Assembly (NCBI GenBank): GCA_019779905.1
Contig: JABAKE010000021.1
Span: forward strand, 1-64,000
DNA from: Modestobacter lapidis
GTDB taxonomy: Bacteria; Actinomycetota; Actinomycetes; Mycobacteriales; Geodermatophilaceae
Length of the DNA stretch: 64,000 bases
Direction of reading: 5' to 3'
The notes under the pieces are model-generated. The model made no database searches and was not told where the DNA came from. It worked only from the letters and a program-made list of their open reading frames with translations. Shown here one piece after another: positions 7,242-18,380 of this stretch (positions are counted from its first letter, which is position 1; each line of letters opens with the position of its first letter). The position numbers and the translations under genes are program-made.

Positions 7242-8062
7242 CCGCCGCCGCCACGAGATCGGGATCCGCGGTGGCGGTCGGACCGGCGGTTGGGGCCCCA
7301 GCGGGGCCGGTGCTGCCGGCCGATCTGGAGGCGCTGCTGCGCCGCCTGCGGCTGCCCCACGTCCGCCGCCACGCCCCTGACGTGCTGGCCACCGCCAAGG
7401 CCCAGCGCTGGGACCCGGCCGAGGTGCTACGCGTGCTACTCGGTGAGGAGGTCGCCGGCCGGGACCGCTCGGCGTTGGCCACCCGGCGGGCCGCCGCCGC
7501 GTTCCCGACCGGGAAGACCTTCGACGCCTGGGCCCCGGAGGCCAGCAGCATCCCGGCCCCGACGCAGGCCGCGCTGCGGACCCTGGAATGGCTGCACCGG
7601 CGGGAGAACCTGGTGGTCTGCGGCCCCTCGGGAACGGGGAAGACGTTCCTGCTCGAGGCGCTGGGGTCCTCCGCGGTCGAGCAGGGGCTCAAGGTCGCCT
7701 GGTTCACGCTGGAAGACCTCGGGCTGCTGGTCCGCAGGCACCGCGCCGATGACACCGTCAGCAAGGCAATCACCCGAGTGCTCCGCGCCGACCTGGTCGT
7801 GATCGACGACATCGGCCTGCTACCGGTGGCCACCGACGCCGCCGAGGGGCTCTACCGACTCGTCGACGCCGCCTACGAGAAGCGCTCGGTCGCCGTCTCC
7901 AGCAACCTGCATCCGGCCGCCTTCGACGAGCTCATGCCCAAGACCCTCGCCACCGCGACGGTCGACCGGCTGCTGCACCACGCCCACGTCTGCCAGACCA
8001 GCGGCGACAGCGTCCGCCTCTCCCAGGCACTGACCGGGCAGGGGGTGAGGCCACTGACTTGA
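7238..8062 (+). CDS. istB: IS21-family helper ATPase IstB
   Basis: 274 residues. AAA+ ATPase that assembles on target DNA and activates the IstA transposase. Walker A GPSGTGKT at about 129-136, Walker B VVIDDIGLLP at about 187-196, and sensor-type SSNLHPAAF further on. The N-terminal helical region (LEALLRRLRLPHVRRHAPDV) is the IstB N-domain, here preceded by about 25 Ala/Gly-rich residues. ATG at 7238 overlaps the istA stop by four bases, the usual coupling in this family. Confidence 0.93.
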   Translation: MTAAATRSGSAVAVGPAVGAPAGPVLPADLEALLRRLRLPHVRRHAPDVLATAKAQRWDPAEVLRVLLGEEVAGRDRSALATRRAAAAFPTGKTFDAWAPEASSIPAPTQAALRTLEWLHRRENLVVCGPSGTGKTFLLEALGSSAVEQGLKVAWFTLEDLGLLVRRHRADDTVSKAITRVLRADLVVIDDIGLLPVATDAAEGLYRLVDAAYEKRSVAVSSNLHPAAFDELMPKTLATATVDRLLHHAHVCQTSGDSVRLSQALTGQGVRPLT

Positions 8063-8083
8063 CACCGGACCGGTGATGGCCAC

Positions 8084-8191
8084 ACCTGGGCAGATCCCAT
8101 GGCCATCACCGGGCAGATCTGGTGACCGTCAACGGGCAGGTCTCACGACCGACACTGGGCAGATCCTCATGGCCCTTGACAGAGAATCTCA
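8084..8191 (-). repeat. Right multiple terminal repeats of the IS21 element
   Basis: Four inverted units with GGGCAGATC(T/C) cores (GGGCAGATCCCATGGCCATC, GGGCAGATCTGGTGACCGTC, GGGCAGGTCTCACGACCG, GGGCAGATCCTCATGGCC) end in a terminal TCTCA at 8187-8191. Mirror image of the left-end units. Confidence 0.8.
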
Positions 8192-8444
8192 CTAGCCGGG
8201 GCCGAAACGTACATGTGCCGAGCCCCAGCTACATCGAGAGCAAACCCTGCCAACTCCTTGACGCATGACATCGCCACTTGCGCCGCGAGTTGGTAGCCAC
8301 GAGGTAATCAAATCCTGCAATGAGACACGGTCACGGCCGAACCGGCACCAGACGGACGGCCCTTGCGCGGCCTCTCGTGTCGCCATGGCATCAGCCTAGG
8401 GACGCCTCCCGCACCCGTCGCGAAGGATGCGGTGACCCACAAAG

Positions 8445-8484
8445 ACTGAGGGGCGGGCGACCCTGTGGTCGCCCGCCCCTCAGT
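8445..8484 (-). terminator. Strong stem-loop terminator of nrdJ
   Basis: Perfect 18-bp stem: ACTGAGGGGCGGGCGACC (8445-8462), 4-base loop, and its exact reverse complement (8467-8484). In the minus-strand sense it is followed by CTTTGT. It lies 105 bases past the nrdJ stop and probably ends that transcript; it would also stop read-through from the IS21 side. Confidence 0.8.
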
Positions 8485-8510
8485 TCACCCGGTCACTGGC
8501 GAGAAGATGC

Positions 8511-8577
8511 TGAGATCACCGGTGCCAGAATGCCGAGAACGCGGTGTCAAAATCCTGAGATTTCGGTGTCAGGATTC
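8511..8577. repeat. Three tandem 22-23 bp repeats, likely end of a second IS21-type element
   Basis: Units start at 8511, 8534 and 8556, followed by a further TGAG at 8578. Each has the pattern (T/C)GAGANNNCGGTG(T/C)CA and ends in TC or GC; unit 3 is TGAGATTTCGGTGTCAGG from 8556. Spacing and style match IS21 multiple terminal repeats but the sequence differs from the complete element at 5507-8191. No transposase is attached. Confidence 0.6.
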
Positions 8578-8589
8578 TGAGCCTCGCCA

Positions 8590-11478
<2,889 letters not shown>

Positions 11479-11609
11479 GACGTGGAGCTCTCCCTGGTCG
11501 TGTTCGCTCGGGTGGTGCGGGGGGCGGCTGGGGAAGAGCCGCGCGTGTGGAGCGCTGGTGCGTGGCTACCCGCTGGTGCTGACAGTTCCGGTGGGTCCGG
11601 CGGCGGGAG

Positions 11610-12152
11610 CTACCCGGCGCCGGCGGTGGAGGGGTTGCGACCGGCGCCACGCCGACGGACGGGCGGGTCCAGTGGCAGGCCCGGGAGCGGCGGAGTGCCG
11701 CCCGGCAGGTGCCGGGCACGCAGGTCGGCGATCTCCTTCTCGAAGTCCTCGACGGACTCGAAGGAGCGGTAGACGCTGGCGAAGCGCAGGTAGGCGACCT
11801 CGTCGAGTTCCCGCAGCGGCCGCAGGATGGCCAGCCCGACGTCGTGGCTGGGGACCTCCGCCGAGCCGAGGGCCCGGACCGCATCCTCGACCCGCTGCGC
11901 CAGCAACGCCAGCTGATCCTCACCGACGGGCCGCCCCTGACAGGCCCGCCGCACACCGGCGACGACCTTCGCCCGGTCGAACGGCTCGCTGACGCCGCTG
12001 CGCTTGACGACGGCGAGGACCGCCTCCTCGACGGTCGTGAACCGCCGCCCGCAGCCCGGGCAGGACCGGCGACGCCGGGTGGTGGCGCCCTCGTCGGTCT
12101 CCCGCGAGTCGACGACCCGGCTGTCGGGGTTGTGACAGAAGGGGCAACGCAA
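11610..12152 (-). CDS. nrdR: Transcriptional repressor NrdR
   Basis: 180 residues. Senses ATP/dATP and represses ribonucleotide reductase genes. N-terminal zinc ribbon [20 protein letters not shown] ... [15 protein letters not shown] gives the four Cys; the ATP-cone follows ([20 protein letters not shown] ... [12 protein letters not shown] ... [17 protein letters not shown]). Start is a TTG at 12152, chosen because the zinc ribbon begins directly after it and GAGAGGAG lies 8 bases upstream. The C-terminal about 30 residues are Pro/Arg-rich and beyond the family core. Candidate NrdR boxes lie at 12274-12304 in its own promoter region. Confidence 0.95.
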   Translation of the reverse strand: MRCPFCHNPDSRVVDSRETDEGATTRRRRSCPGCGRRFTTVEEAVLAVVKRSGVSEPFDRAKVVAGVRRACQGRPVGEDQLALLAQRVEDAVRALGSAEVPSHDVGLAILRPLRELDEVAYLRFASVYRSFESVEDFEKEIADLRARHLPGGTPPLPGLPLDPPVRRRGAGRNPSTAGAG

Positions 12153-12273
12153 CGGCTCGTCTCCTCTCGCGGCGGGGACCACCTCGGCCAGGGCCGGGGC
12201 CGCTCCTGTGGACTCACCCGGGGACATCCGGTGGATGCGAGGGGGAGAACGTGTGGAGCGGGTGTGGACGGGA

Positions 12274-12304
12274 CTTACAACTGTGTAACCACTAGATGTT
12301 GTGG
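12274..12304 (-). promoter_or_regulatory. Candidate NrdR boxes in the nrdRJ promoter
   Basis: CCACTAGATGTTGTGG (12289-12304) is a near-palindrome that fits the actinobacterial NrdR box type (compare ACACWATATATWGTGT). A second palindrome CTTACAACTGTGTAAC (12274-12289) adjoins it. Paired boxes normally sit about three helical turns apart; here the centres are only 15 bases apart, so the second may be something else, such as part of the promoter. Confidence 0.5.
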
Positions 12305-12489
12305 TCAGACCGTACGACTGCCCCCACAGGTGTGCAAGCTCTGCGGGGCGTGTCGTGTTCCACCACGACCCGCGGGACCGCCGCACCCCTCGGGTCACAG
12401 CTTCCGGGCGCCTGGCGGAGCTCCCGACGGGCCGCTCCGCGGGCCAGCGGTCGAGCCGGCGAACGCCGTCCGAGGGGCGCTCCGGAGTG

Positions 12490-12534
12490 GCAGCGACCTG
12501 GAGTGCAGCGACCCGTATTGCAGCGACCCGGGCA
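12490..12534. repeat. Three tandem 15-bp repeats
   Basis: Units at 12490, 12505 and 12520 each begin GCAGCGACC and then diverge. They lie 46 bases downstream of the LysM gene stop and over 300 bases upstream of nrdR. Function unknown. Confidence 0.5.
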
Positions 12535-12579
12535 GGGCCGCCCCGGAGTCGCTGTTCGCGGTACCCGGGACAACTGCCG

Positions 12580-13152
12580 TCAGGGCAGCTGCAGCACCTG
12601 GCCGGGCACCAGGATGGTGCCCTCGAGGTCGTTGACCTCCGCGATCGCGTGGACGACGGCCCGGGTGTCCTCCTCCGGCGCCAGGCCCACCGCGATCGAC
12701 CACAGGGTGTCCCCGGATCGCACGACGATGCTGCTGTCGCCGGCCAGCCGAAGACCGCCGGCCTCGCCGTCGAGCACGGTGGCGGTGACGAGCACGGCGA
12801 TGACGATGCCCGTGGTGATCGCGAGTCCGGCGACCAGCCGGCGGCCGCGGCGGGTCAGCCGCAGCGGCGGGAACGCCGGCTCGGCGCGGCCGGCCGATCC
12901 GGGATCAGCGGCGCCGACCCTCCGCGCACCGGCACAGCCGCCGCGGACCGGCCGGACGACGGCCACCCCCGCGCCGCCTGCGGCCCGACCCCCGGGGCGT
13001 ACGGCAGTACGGCGCGCGATCACCGGCGCAGCGGCCGGCGGACCACCGATGCGGGCCGCTCCGACCCGCATCGGCAGCGCCGGGTGGCGGGATCGGGACG
13101 GGGCCGTCCAGGACCGGCCGACCGGGCCCCCGCTGAGCTGCACACTGGTCAT
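12580..13152 (-). CDS. LysM-domain membrane protein divergent from lexA
   Basis: 190 residues. Basic, Ala/Gly/Arg-rich cytoplasmic N-terminus (about 1-100), one membrane segment ([21 protein letters not shown]), then a C-terminal LysM domain of about 50 residues ([18 protein letters not shown] ... [11 protein letters not shown]) that would bind peptidoglycan outside. In mycobacteria the gene in this position (Rv2719c/ChiZ) is SOS-induced and slows division. A LexA box lies about 40 bases upstream at 13193-13208, so the same damage-induced control is likely here. Start ATG 13152 is the first in the coding-bias region. Confidence 0.85.
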   Translation of the reverse strand: MTSVQLSGGPVGRSWTAPSRSRHPALPMRVGAARIGGPPAAAPVIARRTAVRPGGRAAGGAGVAVVRPVRGGCAGARRVGAADPGSAGRAEPAFPPLRLTRRGRRLVAGLAITTGIVIAVLVTATVLDGEAGGLRLAGDSSIVVRSGDTLWSIAVGLAPEEDTRAVVHAIAEVNDLEGTILVPGQVLQLP

Positions 13153-13192
13153 CGGGCTCACTCCCTCCATCGCCGGCATCCGGCACCACGCA

Positions 13193-13208
13193 TCGAACGT
13201 CTGTTCGA
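13193..13208. promoter_or_regulatory. LexA box between LysM gene and lexA (site 1)
   Basis: TCGAACGTCTGTTCGA, a perfect palindrome matching the Gram-positive/actinobacterial SOS consensus CGAAC-N4-GTTCG. It is 41 bases upstream of the LysM gene start. Confidence 0.9.
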
Positions 13209-13269
13209 TCCGAACTGTGCGATGTCTACCGCACCCCGCCGACAGGAACACCCCGACACGGCGTCCGCT

Positions 13270-13285
13270 TCGAACATGTGTTTGA
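13270..13285. promoter_or_regulatory. LexA box upstream of lexA (site 2)
   Basis: TCGAACATGTGTTTGA, one mismatch from the palindromic SOS consensus, 142 bases upstream of the lexA ATG. Fits autoregulation of lexA. Confidence 0.85.
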
Positions 13286-13426
13286 AACGGGGGGCCTCGA
13301 GGCGCTACCCTCGTGTCGATCAACGACGGCGCTCTCCGACCCCCGCCCAGCCGGCGGCTCGGCGGGCGCCCGTGGACGAGGGTGCGCAGACGAGCTGCCC
13401 GGCGCGCGGCCGGGCGAGGGGGACAC

Positions 13427-14236
13427 ATGGCGGTCGACAACGGGACACCGGAGAACGCACCGGGCGCTCCTCGCCGCAAGCGGGCGAGCACGCCGGCGGA
13501 GGCCGGCGGCGCGGCCGTCCGCGAGTTCCCCGACCGCGGCGAGGCCGGGGACGGGCTGACCCAGCGTCAGCGGCGGGTGCTGGAGGTCATCCGCGACTCC
13601 ATCGAGCGACGCGGCTACCCGCCCTCGGTCCGGGAGATCGGCGAGGCCGTGGGGCTGTCCTCGGCGTCCTCGGTGGCCCACCAGCTGTCGGTCCTGCAGC
13701 GCAAGGGCTGGCTGCGCCGCGACCCGAACCGGCCGCGGGCGCTCGACGTCCGCCTGCCCGGCGAGGTCCCCGGCGAGGCGCCGGCCACCACGGCCGCGGG
13801 CACCGCCGCCGCGCTGGCCGGGTCCGGCGCGGCCAGCGGCACGGACGAGGCGACCGCCCCGGTCCCGACCTATGTCCCACTGGTGGGCCGGATCGCCGCC
13901 GGTGGGCCCGTGCTGGCCGAGCAGGCCGTCGAGGACGTGTTCCCGCTCCCCCGCGAGCTGGTCGGCGAAGGCACGCTGTTCATGCTGAAGGTGGCCGGTG
14001 ACTCGATGGTCGACGCGGCGATCTGCGACGGCGACTGGGTGGTCGTGCGCCAGCAGCCGACGGCGGAGAACGGTGAGATCGTGGCGGCGATGATCGACGG
14101 CGAGGCGACCGTCAAGACCTACAAGCGCCGGGACGGCCACGTCTGGCTGCTGCCGCATAACCCGGCGTACCAGCCGATCGCCGGCGACGATGCCACGGTG
14201 CTCGGCCGGGTGGTCACGGTTCTGCGCCGGCTCTGA
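13427..14236 (+). CDS. lexA: SOS repressor LexA
   Basis: 269 residues. Winged-helix DNA-binding domain at about 44-110 ([20 protein letters not shown] ... [20 protein letters not shown]). The linker is Ala/Gly-rich and longer than usual. The autoproteolysis domain shows the cleavage site Ala158-Gly159 (GRIAAGGP), nucleophile Ser193 (GDSMVDA) and general base Lys230 (ATVKTYKR). ATG 13427 is chosen over upstream in-frame starts because GAGGGGG lies 4 bases before it and the upstream region holds the LexA box. The roughly 40 residues before the first helix are an actinobacterial-type extension. RecA, which triggers cleavage, is at 31837. Confidence 0.97.
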   Translation: MAVDNGTPENAPGAPRRKRASTPAEAGGAAVREFPDRGEAGDGLTQRQRRVLEVIRDSIERRGYPPSVREIGEAVGLSSASSVAHQLSVLQRKGWLRRDPNRPRALDVRLPGEVPGEAPATTAAGTAAALAGSGAASGTDEATAPVPTYVPLVGRIAAGGPVLAEQAVEDVFPLPRELVGEGTLFMLKVAGDSMVDAAICDGDWVVVRQQPTAENGEIVAAMIDGEATVKTYKRRDGHVWLLPHNPAYQPIAGDDATVLGRVVTVLRRL

Positions 14237-14249
14237 GGCGCGACCCGGA

Positions 14250-15314
14250 TCAGGCGTGCCGGCGCAGCCTGCCCCAGGTCCAGACCACGATCGTGGCCAC
14301 CACGGCGGCGAGCAGGGCGGCCACGACCGGCGACACCGTGTCGCGCTCGCTCCCCGCAGTGGCCGAGCTGGCCGACGGGTCGGTCGGGGCCGCAGCCGCC
14401 GGCGTGGCCGTGCTGTCGAAGGGCACCACGGTCACCACCGACGGGAGCCCCTCGCCGGCCACCACCAGGTCCCGGCTGTTGGCGGCGAAGCTGATCGCCT
14501 CGCCCTGCGGCGCCTCGGGCAGCGCCACCCGCACCGGGGCGCCGTGCAGTGCACCGACCACGTCCGAGCCCGTCAGCGGCCAGACGTAGGCGTCGGTGTA
14601 GGTACGCAGCGCCAACCGCTGCCCGTCCACGGACACCGCCCCCCCGGTGACCAGCAGCTGCCCGGCCCGGCCGACCGGCCCGCCCGGGGTGCCGGTGAGG
14701 GTGAAGCCGAGGTCGGCGACCTTGGTCATCGGCACGGTGGCGCCATCGGCGAGCGGGGCGTCGGGGCGGTAGACGGCGCTGGCACCCAGAACCTCCTTGG
14801 TGACCAGGTACGGCGTCCCGTCGGGGGCCAGCAGCAACGCTTCCGCGTCGTGCGGGCCGTCGGGATAGGTGAGCCGGGTCAGCGAACTGGTGCCGTCGGG
14901 GCGGAGCCCGATCATCGCCACCGTGGCCCGGTCCTGCCGGTTGTCGCCGGTATCGGCCAGCCACAGGGTGCCGTCGGCGGCGAGGGCGAGGTCCTCGGGG
15001 TCGTACGGGTCGACCTGCGCGGAGCGCACCTCGCCGACCGCGCACGTGGCATCGAGAACGTAGACCTCGGCCCGCGAGCCCCCGTCGTTCATCGCGAGCA
15101 GCGTGCCCCCGGCGGTGGCGAGGCCGGAGAGCTCGGGCAGCCGCGGATCGCCGATCGAGCACTGGGCGACCGGCGCCGCGTAGGCGCCCTCGGCCGCCTG
15201 GGCCGCAACGGGGAGCACCGCCCACATGAGGGCCATCGGGACGACCGCCAGCGCCCGGCCGGCCCGCGCGCTGCCACCGGCCGGGTCAGCCCGGCGTACG
15301 CCCTGGTCTGGCAT
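14250..15314 (-). CDS. Membrane-anchored extracellular beta-propeller-like protein
   Basis: 354 residues. N-terminal signal-like stretch (LAVVPMALMWAVLPVAAQAA), a large extracytoplasmic part with repeated blade-like units (LALAADGTLWLADTGDN, ALLLAPDGTPYLVTKE, VDGQRLALRTYTDAYVWPL), and one C-terminal membrane helix (VAALLAAVVATIVVWTW) with a basic tail. Looks like an actinobacterial conserved hypothetical with NHL/WD-type propeller folding; function unknown. ATG 15314 lies 29 bases inside the end of the PAP2 gene, so the two are likely one transcript. It converges on lexA with 13 bases between stops. Confidence 0.65.
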   Translation of the reverse strand: MPDQGVRRADPAGGSARAGRALAVVPMALMWAVLPVAAQAAEGAYAAPVAQCSIGDPRLPELSGLATAGGTLLAMNDGGSRAEVYVLDATCAVGEVRSAQVDPYDPEDLALAADGTLWLADTGDNRQDRATVAMIGLRPDGTSSLTRLTYPDGPHDAEALLLAPDGTPYLVTKEVLGASAVYRPDAPLADGATVPMTKVADLGFTLTGTPGGPVGRAGQLLVTGGAVSVDGQRLALRTYTDAYVWPLTGSDVVGALHGAPVRVALPEAPQGEAISFAANSRDLVVAGEGLPSVVTVVPFDSTATPAAAAPTDPSASSATAGSERDTVSPVVAALLAAVVATIVVWTWGRLRRHA

Positions 15315-16032
15315 GCGGCCAGCGTGACAGCAGGTGCTCGTCGAGCAGGTGAACCACGCCCAGCAGCAGGATGCCGACCGCCGCGCCGACGACCGCATCG
15401 GTGACCCAGTGGAAGTCCAGCGCCACCATGGCCACACCGGTCACCACCGGCCCCAGGAGGCTCAGCACCCAGGCGGCGCGCTGCACCCGCTCCGGCAGCC
15501 CGAGCTGCACCACCTGCCAGCGGGCGACGCCCCACATGAGGACGGCGTTGGCGACGTGCCCGGAGGGGTAGCTCGCGCCGTCCCGGTGGAAGAAGGACCC
15601 CGGGTAGGCCGGGGCCGTTCGCCCGGCGCCCCACTTGAAGGCGTACACGACCGTCGTCAGCAGGATGAGCGCGAGCAGTACCCGGACCAGCACCAGGGGG
15701 AGGGCGGGGCGCCGACGCCAGGCGACCCAGCCGACCAGCGCCGCCAGGACGAGGACGATGAAGCCACGTCCACCGGCCTGCGTGAACACCCAGATCGGCC
15801 AGTAGGCGTCGGAGTTCCGCAGGTCCCAGGCGCTGACGATTTCGGAGACCCGCAGGTCCATCCGCTCCAGCCGGCCCCGGCTGAGCAGGTCGGCGGTCAC
15901 GGCCGTGGTGAGCAGCGTGGCCACGAGCAGCAGCCACCACGGGGGGCGGCCGATCCCGATCACCGGGCCGGCCGGCCGGGACGTCGGGTTCCCGGCCGAC
16001 TCCGCCGTCCGCTGCACCGCACCGCTGGCCAC
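15286..16032 (-). CDS. PAP2-family membrane phosphatase
   Basis: 248 residues with about five to six membrane segments. The acid phosphatase signature is visible: KWGAGRTAP (motif 1), YPSGHVAN (motif 2 with catalytic His) and VALDFHWVTDAVVG (motif 3 with His and Asp). Members dephosphorylate lipid phosphates such as undecaprenyl diphosphate or phosphatidate; substrate not readable. GTG 16032 is taken because the in-frame extension to ATG 16158 is Arg/Pro-rich and non-coding in style. Overlaps the next gene by 29 bases. Confidence 0.8.
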   Translation of the reverse strand: MASGAVQRTAESAGNPTSRPAGPVIGIGRPPWWLLLVATLLTTAVTADLLSRGRLERMDLRVSEIVSAWDLRNSDAYWPIWVFTQAGGRGFIVLVLAALVGWVAWRRRPALPLVLVRVLLALILLTTVVYAFKWGAGRTAPAYPGSFFHRDGASYPSGHVANAVLMWGVARWQVVQLGLPERVQRAAWVLSLLGPVVTGVAMVALDFHWVTDAVVGAAVGILLLGVVHLLDEHLLSRWPHARPGRTPG

Positions 16033-16209
16033 GGCGCCACGGTACCGGCACCGTGACCTGTTCGTGATCCTCCACCGCTGCGGAGTCCACGACCGGGTCG
16101 GCGCGGTCCCCCGGCCGGGTGGCCCAGCCGGACGGAGCAGCACGATGGGCCGGACCACGTCGGCCCGGGTCGCAGCGGGCGACCCGGACCGATGAATGGC
16201 ACGTGCTGC

Positions 16210-17733
16210 TCAGCCGACGGGCGCGGCGAACCCCTCGAGCGCGGCGGCCAGACCGGCATCGACCCGGGCGGTGAGCCGGGTGCCCTCGGCGGCGTGCTCC
16301 TCGGTCAGGACCTCGCCGTCGCGGTGCACCCGGGCGACGAGGTCGCCCCGGTCGTAGGGCACCAGCACGTCCACATCGACCGAGGGGTGCGGGAGCCGGG
16401 CGGCGATGACGTCGCGGAGCGCGTCGATCCCCGCGCCGGTGCGGGCGGACACCCACGAGGCGCCGGGCAGCGCCTGGCGGAGCGCCAGGACGTCGTCCTC
16501 GCTCATGGCGTCGACCTTGTTGACCACGATGAGCTCGGGCACCGCCGCGGCGTCGATCTCGCCGAGGACGACCCGGACGGCGTCGATCTGGCCGAGCGGG
16601 TCCGCGTCGGAGCCGTCGACGATGTGCAGGAGCAGGTCGGCCGCGGCCACCTCCTCCAACGTCGACCGAAAGGCGTCGACGAGCTGGTGGGGCAGGTGCC
16701 GGACGAAGCCGACGGTGTCGGTCATCGTGTACTCGCGGCCCTCCGGCGTCTGCGCCCGGCGGACGGTCGGGTCGAGGGTGGCGAACAGCGCGTCCTGCAC
16801 CAGGACACCGGCGTCGGTCAGCCGGTTGAGCAGGCTGGACTTCCCGGCGTTGGTGTAGCCGGCGATCGCGACGCTCGGGGTGGCGTTGCGGTCACGGGAG
16901 TTGCGCTGCGTGGCCCGTGCCGTCGCCATCCCGGCGATCTCGCGGCGCAGCTTGCTCACCCGGGCCCGGATCCGTCGCCGATCGGTCTCGATCTTGGTCT
17001 CACCGGGGCCACGGGTACCGATCCCGCCACCGCCGGCGACCCGGCCACCGGCCTGCCGGCTCATCGACTCACCCCAGCCGCGCAGGCGCGGCAGCATGTA
17101 CTGCATCTGGGCCAGCTCGACCTGGGCCTTGCCCTCCCGGCTGGTCGCGTGCTGGGCGAAGATGTCCAGGATCAGCGCGGTCCGGTCGACCACCTTGACC
17201 TTGAGGATCTTCTCCAGCTGGTTGAGCTGACCGGGCGTCAGCTCACCGTCACAGACCACGGTGTCGGCACCGGTGGCGGCGACGATGTCGCGGATCTCGT
17301 TGGCCTTGCCCGAGCCGACGTAGGTGGCGGCGTCGGGCTTGTCCCGCCGCTGGACGAGGGCCTCCAGCACCTCGGAACCGGCGGTCTCGGCCAGCGCAGC
17401 GAGCTCGGCCAGCGACCGCTGCGCGTCACTCGCCGTCCCCTCGGTCCAGACGCCGACCAGCACCACTCGCTCCAGGCGCAGCTGGCGGTACTCGACCTCG
17501 GTGACGTCGGTGAGCTCGGTGCCCAGGCCGGCGATGCGGCGCAGCGCGCCGCGCTCCTCGAGGGCGTAGGAGCCGGTGGTGTCGTCGAGGGTGTCCCAGT
17601 TGCCGGCGGGAGCTGGGCGGGTGGCGCCGGCGGCGTCGGTCGGGTGGGCCTCGGGGGCCGGCGGGGAGCCCGCGGCCTCGTCGGATCCCGCGGCCGCGTC
17701 GTCGCGAAGGGCTCGGTCCTGGGCTGTCGTCAT
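16210..17733 (-). CDS. hflX: Ribosome-associated GTPase HflX
   Basis: 507 residues. Splits or rescues stalled ribosomes under stress. N-terminal HflX domain (TYVGSGKANEIRDI, LTPGQLNQLEKILKVKVVDR, RLRGWGESMSRQAGG), the GTPG region GTRGPGETKIETDRRRI, and a G domain with G1 GYTNAGKSS, G3 DTVGFVRHLP, and G4 NKVDAM. N-terminal about 60 residues are disordered Ala/Pro/Asp-rich. Start at ATG 17733 is the first after the coding bias begins. Sits in the usual place near miaA/dapF and lexA, transcribed alone. Confidence 0.95.
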   Translation of the reverse strand: MTTAQDRALRDDAAAGSDEAAGSPPAPEAHPTDAAGATRPAPAGNWDTLDDTTGSYALEERGALRRIAGLGTELTDVTEVEYRQLRLERVVLVGVWTEGTASDAQRSLAELAALAETAGSEVLEALVQRRDKPDAATYVGSGKANEIRDIVAATGADTVVCDGELTPGQLNQLEKILKVKVVDRTALILDIFAQHATSREGKAQVELAQMQYMLPRLRGWGESMSRQAGGRVAGGGGIGTRGPGETKIETDRRRIRARVSKLRREIAGMATARATQRNSRDRNATPSVAIAGYTNAGKSSLLNRLTDAGVLVQDALFATLDPTVRRAQTPEGREYTMTDTVGFVRHLPHQLVDAFRSTLEEVAAADLLLHIVDGSDADPLGQIDAVRVVLGEIDAAAVPELIVVNKVDAMSEDDVLALRQALPGASWVSARTGAGIDALRDVIAARLPHPSVDVDVLVPYDRGDLVARVHRDGEVLTEEHAAEGTRLTARVDAGLAAALEGFAAPVG

Positions 17734-17800
17734 CGTCTCCAGCGTGGCACGCCCCGTCGACCGGGGCACCTGAGTTGTCGTCATCACCGGGTACAACACC

Positions 17801-18349
17801 TCAGCCCTCCGGGTGCATCCCGAAGTAGACCGACCACTTGTCCCCGCCCGGGTCGGGGGGCCGGCGGGCGTATTCGTCGAGCAGGGCGTGGAGGCGGCGC
17901 CGGAATTCCTCGAGCTCCCCGGCCGCCAGCCGCAGCCCGAGACGGGAGCTCTCCAGCCGGGCCTCCCCCACCGCGGCGACCTCCTCGAGGAACGCCGCGA
18001 GCAGCGGGTCGCGGGCCGCGGCGGGCCGGTCATCGACGTCCATCAGCCAGCTCTTGCCCGTGGCCCGGTAGGGCACCTCGCGTGCGCCGCGGACCCCGCG
18101 CCGCTCGGGCTCGGGAGCGAGGAAGCCGGTGTCGACCAGGGTGCGCACGTGGTGCAGCACGGTGGCCGGGTTGCGGCCCAGCCGGGTGGCGATCTCCCTG
18201 TTGGTCAGCGCCCCGTCCAGGCACAGCCGCAGGATCCGCAGCCGGACGGCGGAGGCCAGCGCGCGGGCCTCCGCGTCGGTGGCGGACCGCCGCTCGCCGG
18301 CCACTCCCGGGCGCGGCGAACCGTGCGCGGCAGGCCTCTCCCGGTTCAT
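17801..18349 (-). CDS. Winged-helix transcriptional regulator (ArsR-like)
   Basis: 182 residues. A winged helix at about residues 25-85 (ALASAVRLRILRLC, then LTNREIATRLGRNPATVLHH, then LVDTGFL) is of the ArsR/HTH_20 type that recognises one operator in a palindrome. The C-terminal part (VAAVGEARLESSRLGLRLAA, LEEFRRRLHALLDEYARR) is helical and may bind a ligand or dimerise. Divergent from the MFS exporter at 18419 with a palindromic site between, so it probably represses that gene and itself. ATG 18349 chosen; an ATG 48 bases upstream is less likely as it crosses the operator region. Confidence 0.8.
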   Translation of the reverse strand: MNRERPAAHGSPRPGVAGERRSATDAEARALASAVRLRILRLCLDGALTNREIATRLGRNPATVLHHVRTLVDTGFLAPEPERRGVRGAREVPYRATGKSWLMDVDDRPAAARDPLLAAFLEEVAAVGEARLESSRLGLRLAAGELEEFRRRLHALLDEYARRPPDPGGDKWSVYFGMHPEG

Positions 18350-18380
18350 CCGCCCGAGCGTAGGCCGACGCGCCGGACAT

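Larger units (their letters stand above)
5507..8191 (+). mobile_element. IS21-family insertion sequence, complete
   Basis: About 2.69 kb, bounded by TGAGA at 5507 and TCTCA at 8191 and carrying istA and istB in the standard order. Each end holds four copies of a roughly 23-bp repeat: at the left in direct orientation (5521-5539, 5542-5562, 5563-5585, 5586-5609), at the right inverted (about 8084-8176). The shared core is close to GGTCACGAGATCTGCCC. Multiple terminal repeats that bind the transposase are a hallmark of IS21. The flanks (GTACGG at left, CTAGCC at right) show no obvious target duplication, so ends may be off by a few bases or the duplication was lost. Both genes look intact. Confidence 0.85.
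8192..8589. other. 398-base intergenic between IS21 element and nrdJ
   Basis: Contains a strong terminator (8445-8484) and three tandem 22-23 bp repeats (8511-8577). A 64-codon minus-strand frame at 8192-8386 (MATREAAQGPSVWC...) stops exactly at the element border; it has no recognisable family and could be a gene tail cut by the insertion or chance. Confidence 0.5.
12153..12579. other. 427-base intergenic upstream of nrdR
   Basis: Holds the nrdRJ promoter region with two palindromes (12274-12304) and three tandem 15-bp repeats (12490-12534). No credible gene is visible; open frames here have poor codon bias. Confidence 0.6.

Noticed and set aside
11479-12330. Cobalamin riboswitch before nrdJ/nrdR
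   Set aside because: No B12-box-like sequence or long structured leader seen; B12 riboswitches are expected on the B12-independent reductase, and NrdR boxes explain control.
16033-16158. N-terminal extension of the PAP2 phosphatase to ATG 16158
   Set aside because: The extra 42 residues are Arg/Pro-rich with non-coding codon bias; membrane part starts well after GTG 16032.
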